Shown here piece by piece: positions 1 through 7,035 of a stretch of 9,081 nucleotides of DNA. This DNA is from Methylococcaceae bacterium. GTDB lineage: Bacteria; Pseudomonadota; Gammaproteobacteria; Methylococcales; Methylomonadaceae. Below the pieces are notes generated by a model, which saw nothing but the letters and a program-made list of their open reading frames with translations, did not search any database and was not told where the DNA came from. The position numbers were made by a program, and so were the translations under genes. Location: positions 1 through 9,081 of the forward strand of contig WTBX01000104.1 in the NCBI GenBank assembly GCA_013138855.1, given 5' to 3'. Numbering within the stretch: the stretch's first letter is position 1; each line of letters begins with the position of its first letter.

Positions 1-428
1 ACTTTGCAAACGGTAGGGGTAATCCCTGTGGCATTATCTTTGGTAATAATAATGCCATTTAAATTAGCCGCATCGGCACTGCGAAGACATGCACCCAAAT
101 TATGAGGGTCTTGAATATGGTCTAAGACTAAGAAAAAAGGCACACCACTTGCGGATGTAATCGCATCTTTTAATTGCGCCTCGGTTTTCATCTCAGGTAA
201 TTTGACTTCCGCCATAATCCCTTGATGATTTTTACCATCAGCAAAACGATCGAGCTTTTTTCGATCTGTTTTTTCAGCGTTAATCCCTTGTTTTGCTAAT
301 TTTTCTAATACTTCGGATAAACGCTTATCTTGACGTTGAGTATCCACCCAAATATGAATTATTTTTTCGGGGGAGTAGTCTAAAGCCGCTTCAACGGCAT
401 GAATACCAAATAATTTACTTACGCTCAT
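1..428 (-). CDS. rlmB: 23S rRNA (guanosine(2251)-2'-O)-methyltransferase RlmB, N-terminal 142 residues (runs off left edge)
   Basis: SPOUT-family methyltransferase that 2'-O-methylates G2251 in the peptidyl-transferase P loop of 23S rRNA, using S-adenosylmethionine in the cytoplasm. The translation begins MSVSKLFGIHAVEAAL. Residues 1-75 fit the small L30e-like RNA-binding domain of the TrmH/RlmB family, including the NHQGIMAEV stretch at 67-75. The SPOUT domain then opens with DPHNLGACLRSADA (residues 107-120), whose Asn110 and Arg116 are the conserved motif-1 residues. The E. coli protein has about 243 residues, so roughly the last 100, including the knot motifs 2 and 3, lie outside the window. 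The ATG lies inside the end of rnr (14-nt overlap) with no clear Shine-Dalgarno sequence, so translation is probably coupled to rnr. The rnr-rlmB order matches E. coli. The identity is clear; only the end is missing. Confidence 0.95.
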   Translation of the reverse strand, partial: MSVSKLFGIHAVEAALDYSPEKIIHIWVDTQRQDKRLSEVLEKLAKQGINAEKTDRKKLDRFADGKNHQGIMAEVKLPEMKTEAQLKDAITSASGVPFFLVLDHIQDPHNLGACLRSADAANLNGIIITKDNATGITPTVCK

Positions 429-2694
429 GATTTAGATGTTTTTTCTTAGATTTATGAGGTTTACGGGCTTTACGAGGCTTAGATGTGGTGGCTTTTTTAC
501 TTTTTTGCAATAGCTCAAAATCAATTTTTTTCTCGTCTAAATCAACTCGCGCGACTTTAATTTTAACCTTATCGCCTAAACGATAATTCATGCCTGTCTT
601 CTCACCTTTTAGTTGATGTGAGGTTGCATCAAAATGAAAATAATCTCGCGGTAGAGATGAAATATGTACTAAACCTTCGACATAAATCCCACTCAATTCC
701 ACAAAAAAACCAAAACCAGTCACAGCAGAAATAATGCCAGAAAACTCTTCACCGAGTTTATCCATCATATATTCACATTTTAACCAGCTCATCACATCAC
801 GGGTCGCTTCATCTGCTCGGCGTTCATTGGCCGAACAATGCTCGCCTAAAATTAACATTTCAGGAAAACCATAAGCAAAACTTTCAGGTGGCTTATCAGC
901 GATACAATGACGAATCGCTCTATGCACTAATAAATCAGGATAACGGCGAATCGGTGAGGTAAAATGTGCATAAGCATCTAAAGACAGCCCAAAATGTCCC
1001 TTCGTTTCAGGGCTATAAACCGCTTGAGACATAGAACGCAATAACACGGTTTGAATTAAATGGGCATCTGCTCGCCCCTGAACTGATGCTAATAAGTCCA
1101 TATAATCTAATGGAGTCGGTTTCTCTCCACCCCCTAAATGTAAACCCATTTCACCTAGAAAAGTACGCAGCGTTAATAACTTTTCAACACTAGGCCCTTC
1201 GTGAATTCTTAGCAAACGTGGCATTTTTTTACGGTTTAAAAATCTCGCCGCCGCCGAATTTGCACTAATCATAAATTCTTCAATCAATTTATGAGCATCA
1301 TTACGTTCGATAGGGACAACTTTTTCAATTTTACGATTTTCACCAAAAACAATTTTAGTTTCTTGGGTATCAAAATCCATCGCACCACGCTGTTCACGTG
1401 CTGTCCGCATCGCTTTATACAAGGCGTATAATTCTTCTAAATCAGGTAGTAACTTATGATATTTTTTCGCCAGTTTTTTATCGCCATCAACTAAGACTTT
1501 AGCCACATCGGTATAAGTCAAACGTGCATGAGAACGCATCACCGCCTCAAAAAATCGCGAACGAACTACTTTTCCCTGCTCATTAATATAGAGTTCGCAC
1601 ACCATACATAAGCGATCGACTTCGGGATTTAAGGAACATAAACCATTCGATAAAATTTCGGGCAACATCGGGATGACTTGTTCAGGAAAATAAACCGAAG
1701 TACTCCGACTGCTCGCCTCTTTATCCAAAGGACTATTGACTTGAACATAATGCGAGACATCCGCAATCGCCACTAATAGTTTCCAGCCCTTAGGGGTTTT
1801 TTTACAATACACCGCATCATCAAAATCACGGGCATCTTCACCATCAATCGTCACTAAAGGAGTCTCGCGTAAATCGACACGGCCTTTCTTGGCTTTCTCA
1901 GGGACTTTATTTTTCAAGGGTTCGATTTCTTCCAGCAAATCATCAGGCCATTCATTAGGCAAATCATGAGAGCGAATCGCCACCTCAATTTCCATACCAG
2001 GTGCCATGTGCTTACCTAGCACTTCAATCACTTTACCGACAGGTTGATGACGTTGATTAGGCTGTTGAACAATTTCAACCACCACCATTTGACCATTTTT
2101 CGCCTTACCTTTGCCTTCTTTAGGAATCAAAATATCCTGAGAGATTTTTTTATTTTCCGCAACAACAAAGTTAAAGCCTTTTTCTTTTAAAAATCGTCCG
2201 ACGACTTGATGCGTATTCCGTTCTAAAACCTCAACGACTGCCCCTTCTCTACGCCCTTTACGATCAAGCCCCGCAACATGAGCCACCACTCTATCATTGT
2301 GCATCAACGCTTTCATTTCACGCGCAGATAAAAATAAATCACTAGAACCATCATCAGGCTTTAAAAAACCAAAGCCATCGGAGTGACCTAACACTCGCCC
2401 TGCAATTAAGTCTTTATTATTAACCAAACAATATTTTTGGCGGCGATTAAACAATAATTGACCATCGCGCTCCATTGCTCGCAAGCGACGGCGCAAAGCT
2501 TCCAGATTATCGGCAGATTCTAGGCCGAATTTTTCAGCGATTTGTTTACGCCCTAAAGGTCGCCCTGTATCTTGTAATAATTCTAAAATTAATTCGCGGC
2601 TAGGGATAGGGGTTTCATATTTTTCAGCTTCGCGCTGAGCAAAGGGGTCGGCTTTAGATTTAAAGTCTGTGTCTTGATTAGAGTCTGAGGTCAT
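415..2694 (-). CDS. rnr: Ribonuclease R (3'-5' exoribonuclease, RNB family)
   Basis: Processive 3'-5' exoribonuclease of the RNase II/RNB family. It degrades structured RNA, acts in rRNA and tmRNA quality control and in mRNA decay, and is cytoplasmic. Domains in order: winged helix (about 30-90, with RKQIAEKFGL), two cold-shock OB folds (about 95-240), the RNB catalytic domain (about 275-600), an S1 domain (about 650-730) and a lysine-rich tail (731-759). The RNB signature is TIDGEDARDFDDAVY at 282-296; Asp284, Asp290, Asp292 and Asp293 align with E. coli Asp272, 278, 280 and 281. The second signature, HFTSPIRRYPDLLVHRAI, is at 577-594. At 759 residues it is shorter than E. coli RNase R (813), mainly in the basic tail. 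The winged helix and basic tail indicate RNase R and not RNase II. The start ATG gives a complete N-terminus although its Shine-Dalgarno is weak. rlmB starts within its last codons. Confidence 0.97.
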   Translation of the reverse strand: MTSDSNQDTDFKSKADPFAQREAEKYETPIPSRELILELLQDTGRPLGRKQIAEKFGLESADNLEALRRRLRAMERDGQLLFNRRQKYCLVNNKDLIAGRVLGHSDGFGFLKPDDGSSDLFLSAREMKALMHNDRVVAHVAGLDRKGRREGAVVEVLERNTHQVVGRFLKEKGFNFVVAENKKISQDILIPKEGKGKAKNGQMVVVEIVQQPNQRHQPVGKVIEVLGKHMAPGMEIEVAIRSHDLPNEWPDDLLEEIEPLKNKVPEKAKKGRVDLRETPLVTIDGEDARDFDDAVYCKKTPKGWKLLVAIADVSHYVQVNSPLDKEASSRSTSVYFPEQVIPMLPEILSNGLCSLNPEVDRLCMVCELYINEQGKVVRSRFFEAVMRSHARLTYTDVAKVLVDGDKKLAKKYHKLLPDLEELYALYKAMRTAREQRGAMDFDTQETKIVFGENRKIEKVVPIERNDAHKLIEEFMISANSAAARFLNRKKMPRLLRIHEGPSVEKLLTLRTFLGEMGLHLGGGEKPTPLDYMDLLASVQGRADAHLIQTVLLRSMSQAVYSPETKGHFGLSLDAYAHFTSPIRRYPDLLVHRAIRHCIADKPPESFAYGFPEMLILGEHCSANERRADEATRDVMSWLKCEYMMDKLGEEFSGIISAVTGFGFFVELSGIYVEGLVHISSLPRDYFHFDATSHQLKGEKTGMNYRLGDKVKIKVARVDLDEKKIDFELLQKSKKATTSKPRKARKPHKSKKKHLNHERK

Positions 2695-2771
2695 TTACTG
2701 TATTTGTAAGTTGCAATTATTATCGAATAACAGAGCATTCGTCATTGCTCATAAGTATTTTGAATCATACC

Positions 2772-2777
2772 ATTATA
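2772..2777 (-). promoter_or_regulatory. Candidate sigma-70 -10 box of the rnr promoter
   Basis: Read on the minus strand this is TATAAT in the context CTATAATGG, a perfect -10 consensus lying 78 bp upstream of the rnr ATG, which would give a 5' leader of about 70 nt. The -35 is poor: TATTGT at 16-bp spacing or GTATTG at 17 bp are the best options. The leader contains an imperfect hairpin (GAGCA at 2733-2737 against TGCTC at 2746-2750). This is inference from consensus only. Confidence 0.45.
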
Positions 2778-2804
2778 GTCGGTTTTTACACTAACAATAC
2801 TAGG

Positions 2805-2815
2805 CACTAATAGTG
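2805..2815. promoter_or_regulatory. Small palindrome in the divergent rnr / sigma-54-activator intergenic region
   Basis: CACTAATAGTG is a perfect 5-bp inverted repeat around one base. A second CACTAA lies 16 bp upstream (2789-2794), so the half-site is also directly repeated. It sits upstream of the putative rnr -10 box and about 130 bp upstream of the activator gene. It could be an operator or autoregulatory site, but so short a palindrome may be chance. I see no -24/-12 (TGGC-N8-TTGC) sigma-54 promoter in 2695-2942. Confidence 0.25.
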
Positions 2816-2942
2816 AAATATTTACGACATAATACAAAATAGTTCTTGGATGATCAAATTATCACAAAAAGGCAGGTTTTCGTGGACATTTATGGGTGGG
2901 TGAGTAATATTTCTTCTTTAGTCTCTATTTTGAGTAGGTTTC

Positions 2943-4763
2943 ATGTCTGATAGTAAACAAATTCTGCGACGTTACGAACTTATCTTAACCTCTGCGGGTG
3001 AAGGTATTTATGGCTTAGATAGAGAAGGCAAAGGCACCTTTGTTAATCCAGCCGCGATTGCGATGATGGGCTGGGATGAAGACGATGTTCTTGGTCAGCC
3101 TGTGCATGAAAAACATCATCACAGTAAAGCGAATGGCGCACCTTATCCTCAACAGGAATGTCCGATTTATGCGGCTTTAAAAGATGGTGAAATTCATCAT
3201 ATAACCCATGAAATTTTCTGGCGTAAGGATGGCAGTAGTTTTCCTGTGCATTACACCAGCACGCCGATTTGGGAAGAGGGAGAAATTATTGGTGCGGTAG
3301 TCGTTTTTCAGGATGTGAGTAAGCTTAAACAAACTGAAAACGCCTTAGCGCAATCGCAACGTCATAATCAATTATTATTAGCGGCTGCGGGTGAAGGCAT
3401 TTGTGGTTTTGATTGTGAAGGCAACGTGACTTTTATTAATCCGACTGCGACAGTGATGCTGGCTTGGTCAAATACGGATTTAACGGGTCAAAGCATTCAC
3501 AATATTTTTGGGAAGAATGAAAAAGACTCTGAAAAATGTTGCCCAGTATTGAATGTTATTGGAGGAAAAACACGCTATGAGGCGAATGATAAACTCTTCT
3601 GGCGTGATGACGGTTCTAGTTTTTCTGTCGATTTTGTCAGCACGCCTGTGATGGAAAATGGTGAATTGCAAGGTGTGGTAATGGTGTTCAGAGATATTAC
3701 GGAACGTAAATTGTCAGAGACAAAACTCACTCGCGCTTTATCGGAAATTGAACAATTAAAAAACCGCCTGCAAGCAGAAAATATTTATCTGCAAGAAGAA
3801 ATAAATCTTAATCATCAATTTGAAGATATTTTAGGGCAAAGCCAACCGTTAAAAACCGTGTTACGCCAAGTTGAACAAGTAGCCCCTACGGAAACGACCG
3901 TATTAATACAAGGCGAAACAGGAACAGGGAAAGAATTGATTGCGCGAGCATTGCATAATTTAAGTCAACGTAAAGACCGTGCTTTGGTAAAAGTTAATTG
4001 TGCCGCTTTGCCGAGTAATTTAATCGAAAGCGAATTATTCGGACATGAAAAAGGCATTTTTACAGGTGCGATGGCACGACGTATCGGACGCTTTGAATTA
4101 GCGAATGACGGTACGATTTTTTTAGATGAAATCGGCGAATTACCGTTGGAATTACAAGCTAAACTATTGCGCGTTTTACAAGAAGGTGAAATTGAACGCT
4201 TAGGTGATTCTAAGACCATTAAAATAAATGTTAGGGTGATTGCCGCGACGCATAGAGATTTAAAAACGATGGTTTCACAAGGCGATTTTCGAGAAGATTT
4301 ATTTTATCGCCTCAGCGTGTTTCCTTTAACATTACCGCCGTTACGTAGTCGTAAAAACGATATTTCCTTATTAGCGCAATTTTTTGTTAATAAATACGCT
4401 CGTAAAATGGGAAAGTCTATTAATACCATTCCTCAAACGGTGATGGAACAATTACGTAATTATTCATGGCTAGGTAATGTGCGTGAATTAGAAAACGTGA
4501 TTGAACGCGCAGTAATTTTATCGCCTGAACCAAGTCTACAGCTCCCAGAATTACTTGAGATAAAGAGTAAAAATAATAACGCTGATGAAACGCTATTACC
4601 GTTAGCGGCAATGGAAAAAGCTCATATTATTAAAGTGCTAGAGCAAACGCGCTGGCAGATTTCAGGGGAAAATGGCGCAGCGGCTATTTTAGAAATGCAC
4701 CCGAATACTTTGCGCTCTCGGATGAGTAAATTAGGCATTCGTCGTTCGTCTTTAGCTCACTGA
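2943..4763 (+). CDS. Sigma-54-dependent transcriptional activator with tandem PAS domains (PAS-PAS-AAA+-Fis HTH)
   Basis: Bacterial enhancer-binding protein of the NtrC/FhlA class: it binds upstream sites and uses ATP hydrolysis to remodel sigma-54 RNA polymerase. Domains in order: PAS1 (about 10-128) with HEKHHHSK (55-62) and ECPIYAALKDG (72-82); PAS2 (about 139-258), a divergent duplicate; a coiled-coil linker (about 258-290); the AAA+ domain (about 293-530); and a Fis-type HTH (about 575-602, PNTLRSRMSKLGI). AAA+ motifs: Walker A GETGTGKE at 324-331, the loop GIFTGA at 371-376 (family consensus GAFTGA), Walker B TIFLDE at 391-396, Arg-finger region FREDLFYRL at 449-457, and sensor II WLGNVRELEN at 509-518 (usually WPGNVREL). 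There is no receiver domain or membrane segment, so it probably senses a cytoplasmic small molecule or redox state directly through the PAS domains. GAGTAGG at 2932-2938 can serve as ribosome binding site. It stands alone on its strand, and its target promoter is not visible here. Confidence 0.92.
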   Translation: MSDSKQILRRYELILTSAGEGIYGLDREGKGTFVNPAAIAMMGWDEDDVLGQPVHEKHHHSKANGAPYPQQECPIYAALKDGEIHHITHEIFWRKDGSSFPVHYTSTPIWEEGEIIGAVVVFQDVSKLKQTENALAQSQRHNQLLLAAAGEGICGFDCEGNVTFINPTATVMLAWSNTDLTGQSIHNIFGKNEKDSEKCCPVLNVIGGKTRYEANDKLFWRDDGSSFSVDFVSTPVMENGELQGVVMVFRDITERKLSETKLTRALSEIEQLKNRLQAENIYLQEEINLNHQFEDILGQSQPLKTVLRQVEQVAPTETTVLIQGETGTGKELIARALHNLSQRKDRALVKVNCAALPSNLIESELFGHEKGIFTGAMARRIGRFELANDGTIFLDEIGELPLELQAKLLRVLQEGEIERLGDSKTIKINVRVIAATHRDLKTMVSQGDFREDLFYRLSVFPLTLPPLRSRKNDISLLAQFFVNKYARKMGKSINTIPQTVMEQLRNYSWLGNVRELENVIERAVILSPEPSLQLPELLEIKSKNNNADETLLPLAAMEKAHIIKVLEQTRWQISGENGAAAILEMHPNTLRSRMSKLGIRRSSLAH

Positions 4764-4829
4764 TTCTCAAAACAAAAATATCCACTTATAATCGAAGCAT
4801 AAGGAGAAGGGCATAATTATTCGTATATA

Positions 4830-4959
4830 CGGAGCCGCGACTTTTAGTCACGCACGAGACCTAAAAACACCCCAAAATCTATAAATCAGACAGATTAAAA
4901 TAAGCTCGTTTTAATATTTATACATGAAACTTCGTCCGCGACTAAAAGTCGCGGCTCCG
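4830..4959. repeat. REPIN-like element: two REP palindromes in inverted orientation
   Basis: The left arm (4830-4857) begins CGGAGCCGCGACTTTTAGTC. The right arm (4932-4959) is its reverse complement, matching at 26 of 28 positions. Each arm is itself a hairpin: left stem 4836-4842 / 4846-4852 with one C-A mismatch, right stem 4936-4943 / 4947-4954 with eight perfect pairs and a 3-nt loop. Each hairpin is preceded, in its own orientation, by GGAG, like the tetranucleotide that precedes the stem of classical REP sequences. The 74-bp AT-rich spacer holds a nested inverted repeat (ATTAAAA 4894-4900 / TTTTAAT 4909-4915, then ATAAAT 4881-4886 / ATTTAT 4916-4921), so the whole unit could fold as one long hairpin. 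It lies between convergent genes, the usual place for REP elements, and is much more GC-rich in its arms than its surroundings. Copy number elsewhere in the genome cannot be seen. Confidence 0.75.
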
Positions 4960-5002
4960 CCTGATATTGATGTGAAGAACTAAAGCTTTTCATTTTGCAA
5001 AC

Positions 5003-5024
5003 GTGAAAAAACCTGTTTTTTCAC
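5003..5024. other. Perfect AT-rich hairpin in the convergent intergenic region
   Basis: GTGAAAAAA (5003-5011) and TTTTTTCAC (5016-5024) form a 9-bp perfect stem with loop CCTG. Because the stem itself carries A6 and T6 tracts it could work as a weak terminator for either convergent transcript, but its GC content is low and no U tract follows it. The rest of 4764-5075 holds only the REPIN-like element and the operon terminator; I see no gene in it. Confidence 0.4.
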
Positions 5025-5053
5025 TCCTCTACGAAACATCCGTTAGCCAATTC

Positions 5054-5085
5054 AAATTCAAAAGGGTGAGCTACTCTAGTCACCC
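5054..5085 (-). terminator. Rho-independent terminator after the minus-strand accessory operon
   Basis: On the minus strand GGGTGA (5085-5080) pairs with TCACCC (5069-5064); an inner CTA/TAG pairing with one bulged base extends the stem, and TTTTGAATTTGAATT follows immediately. The stem starts inside the last codons and stop (TAG, 5076-5078) of the Nudix-domain gene. Position and the following T-rich tract support termination of the leftward operon. Confidence 0.6.
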
Positions 5086-6764
5086 CTCGTAATCAACATA
5101 TCACAACAGATTTGATTCATATTCCCATTTTGACGAATTAATCCTTTCATACCTAAGTTTATAAAATCAGGATGTAATATCTTACGGTAGTTTTCTTTGG
5201 TTTTTTTGCCAAAATCATTTTCAGTTGAGTAGGGGACAGAACGTAATTTTTGCAAATCAGTTGCAAAACTTAATGAAATATATTTTTGAATTTCCGCGCC
5301 CTTAACCTTGCCTAATGCCGTTGCCATCTCTTCACGTTTTATTAAGCAGGGGATTTTATTATTAACACCCTTTAAATCATCTTGATTAACACGGTAGCTA
5401 AATAAAGTATCATCAAAAAATATTATTTCAGGCGAAACTGAAAGCCGAAAATAACAATCTTGCTGACTTTCAAGCACAATCGTTTTTTGAATGCTTAAGT
5501 GCTGAGTCAATTGAATTAGCTTAGTTTGTAAATCAGTATTTTCCTGAACTTTAATCCAACCATAGGGATAAAACTCAATAGTGAGGTGAGCGTTTGTAAA
5601 CTCAAAACCGCGACAATGTGCTGCTAGCCCCGATAATAAAGCTAATTGCTCTGAATCTAATTCAACACTAAGTTCAGACTCTTTCCCCAATACGCCTGCA
5701 AAAATAGACGTTTGAATCGTTTGCGGTAGCGTAACTCCATACTTATTTTGTGTCAAAAGGTAATTAGCCGAAAAGCTCTCCTCTAAGTCTAACAAGGCTT
5801 GTTTTAAAGCAGTTCTATCATCAGCAAAATCTGCAAACAACGCTTTGATATAAGCGATTTTTCCATCGTTGGTTTTTCCTGCCACCATTTCATCAATGCT
5901 AAACCACGCCAAAGACTCATCGTGTTTTACTTTTTGTTGCAGAAAACAAAAACCTTCCAGCGTTAATTCAATCGCATAAAGATTTAAAAAATATTCGGTT
6001 AAAGCGTGATTCGGCGCAGTGCCTTGTATTTGTTGATACGGTTTTAAATTGCGCCACGGTTTAAAGTGATAATGTTGCTCATAAATTAAACCCACTTCTT
6101 CGGCTAATTCACGTTTAAGGGTTTGTTCTAAAGCAGGTTTAATTAAATCAACGGCAGGTGATTGTAGAGCATCTAATTTTTCGTGAAGAGAACTTGAAAA
6201 CGCACTCATATCGAGTTGATTAACGCGCCCATCGATTAAACCGTAATCACCTGCTTTGTTATCATGATGTTTTTTAGTATCTTCGCGTTGATAAAATAAT
6301 ACTTGTCCATCATGCTTTATCAATGACCACGCAACATGAATATAACGAATCGGCGGCGCGGTTTGTTTTGTATGATGTTGTTGGCGTTGATTTTCGATAA
6401 GCTTTAAAACATCACGTTGCTGGTCTTTTTTATTATTGCTAATGCCATTGGTATTCCAAAAATTCTCTGCAAAAAATCGTGAATCCTTATCGCTCATCGC
6501 AGTTAATACAGACAATGCCATGAGTTGAGCAGGAAACGACATAAAACACCATTCACCGCGTTGTAAATAATCAGGCTTTAAAATGGCGAGCGTGTTTAAT
6601 AGGTTTTCCAGCATCTCCAGTGTATTTTCTGCAACTTCTTGACTGCAATCTGCATTAATTAAATGTTGGATCAATTCGCTACGTTTAACACTGAAATAAT
6701 CGCCTTCTTCTTCGGCATAACGGGGTAAATGTGGGATGAGGGTTTGAATAAGCTTTGTGGTCAT
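5076..6764 (-). CDS. Large protein with a divergent Nudix hydrolase domain and uncharacterised N- and C-terminal regions
   Basis: Nudix enzymes cleave nucleoside diphosphates linked to another moiety. Here the recognisable part is residues about 139-300: strand IHVAWSLIKHDGQVLFYQRED (142-162), then GLIDGRV (175-181), then helix REL-AEEVGL (218-226) carrying Glu219, Glu222 and Glu223, the metal ligands of the Nudix box. Between the Gly179/Asp185 half and the RELxEExGL half there are about 25 more residues than the canonical spacing, and Asp185 stands where the box normally has Glu, so activity or substrate may differ. Residues 1-135 are mostly helical and could hold a winged helix (KRSELIQHLINA onward). 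Residues 330-562 match nothing I recognise; they contain an FYPYGWIKV stretch (398-406). No signal peptide or membrane segment is seen. The ATG overlaps the stop of a 19-codon ORF (TAATG) and lacks a Shine-Dalgarno, suggesting coupled translation. A terminator follows. Substrate and role unknown. Confidence 0.75.
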   Translation of the reverse strand: MTTKLIQTLIPHLPRYAEEEGDYFSVKRSELIQHLINADCSQEVAENTLEMLENLLNTLAILKPDYLQRGEWCFMSFPAQLMALSVLTAMSDKDSRFFAENFWNTNGISNNKKDQQRDVLKLIENQRQQHHTKQTAPPIRYIHVAWSLIKHDGQVLFYQREDTKKHHDNKAGDYGLIDGRVNQLDMSAFSSSLHEKLDALQSPAVDLIKPALEQTLKRELAEEVGLIYEQHYHFKPWRNLKPYQQIQGTAPNHALTEYFLNLYAIELTLEGFCFLQQKVKHDESLAWFSIDEMVAGKTNDGKIAYIKALFADFADDRTALKQALLDLEESFSANYLLTQNKYGVTLPQTIQTSIFAGVLGKESELSVELDSEQLALLSGLAAHCRGFEFTNAHLTIEFYPYGWIKVQENTDLQTKLIQLTQHLSIQKTIVLESQQDCYFRLSVSPEIIFFDDTLFSYRVNQDDLKGVNNKIPCLIKREEMATALGKVKGAEIQKYISLSFATDLQKLRSVPYSTENDFGKKTKENYRKILHPDFINLGMKGLIRQNGNMNQICCDMLITRGD

Positions 6765-6823
6765 TAAGTTTTATTCGAGTAGGTTGGAAATATGATGTTT
6801 GTCATTTTATCAGTAATAATCAT
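6764..6823 (-). CDS. 19-codon ORF overlapping both neighbours; coupling peptide or toxin-gene remnant
   Basis: MIITDKMTNIIFPTYSNKT. Its ATG overlaps the TGA of the upstream antitoxin-like gene (ATGA, 6820-6823) and its TAA overlaps the ATG of the Nudix-domain gene (TAATG, 6762-6766). The ATGA arrangement and the opening MII-D resemble the start of a VapC PIN toxin following its antitoxin, but the similarity ends after about five residues and no catalytic acids remain. The ORF may therefore be the stump of a deleted toxin gene, or only a ribosome-coupling device for the next gene, which has no Shine-Dalgarno of its own. Too short to prove as coding. Confidence 0.3.
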   Translation of the reverse strand: MIITDKMTNIIFPTYSNKT

Positions 6824-7035
6824 ATTTTATGATTCCAGTCGAGATGCTCTTTATAGTTTTCTGATAAATTTTCATTACTTTCTACACAGCCGATAAAGCC
6901 AGATTGCAACATAAGTTGATAAGCTTTTTCCCCTTCTGTCTGTTCTTTTTTTTGAGGAAATATTTTTTTTAATTTTTCTTCTTGCTCATGTAATGTTTCA
7001 AGATGCTGGTTATTGAGTTCGATGGTAATTTGCAT
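6820..7035 (-). CDS. Small antitoxin-like protein (71 residues), apparently without its toxin
   Basis: MQITIELNNQHLETL at the N-terminus, a charged helical middle (HEQEEKLKKIFPQKKEQ) and a C-terminal GFIGCVESNENLSENYKEHL. The N-terminal beta strand followed by a charged helix, and the GFIG...LSxNYKxxL tail, resemble type II antitoxins that are usually encoded just upstream of VapC PIN toxins; this is recognition by eye and the family is not certain. The start is chosen at 7035 because AAAGGTGA (7041-7048) lies 8 nt ahead of it; ATGs at 7041 and 7059 are in frame but badly placed relative to that site. It overlaps the 3' end of the upstream nuclease-like gene by 26 nt. No full toxin follows: a 19-codon ORF with an ATGA overlap leads directly into the Nudix-domain gene. 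If real, it may be an orphan antitoxin or may have been recruited to its neighbours. Confidence 0.6.
   Translation of the reverse strand: MQITIELNNQHLETLHEQEEKLKKIFPQKKEQTEGEKAYQLMLQSGFIGCVESNENLSENYKEHLDWNHKI

Noticed and set aside
2695..2942. tRNA, small RNA gene or sigma-54 promoter in the divergent intergenic region
   Set aside because: No cloverleaf, no GC-rich terminator hairpin and no TGGC-N8-TTGC element could be found.
3480..3671. 63-residue minus-strand ORF
   Set aside because: Lies wholly inside the PAS2 coding region of the sigma-54 activator; antisense shadow with no recognisable motif.
3965..4219. 84-residue minus-strand ORF
   Set aside because: Antisense to the conserved AAA+ core; composition is a mirror of that gene.
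4420..4611. 63-residue minus-strand ORF
   Set aside because: Antisense to the sensor II region of the activator; no ribosome binding site or family resemblance.
4830..4959. Two-unit CRISPR-like or IS terminal repeat
   Set aside because: The arms are inverted, not direct, so not CRISPR; 130 bp with no transposase and no visible target-site duplication does not support an IS, and a MITE reading is weaker than REPIN because each arm is itself a GGAG-headed hairpin.
4924..4983. 19-codon plus-strand ORF (MKLRPRLKVAAPPDIDVKN)
   Set aside because: It reads straight through the right REP arm, so its sequence is dictated by the palindrome; no Shine-Dalgarno.
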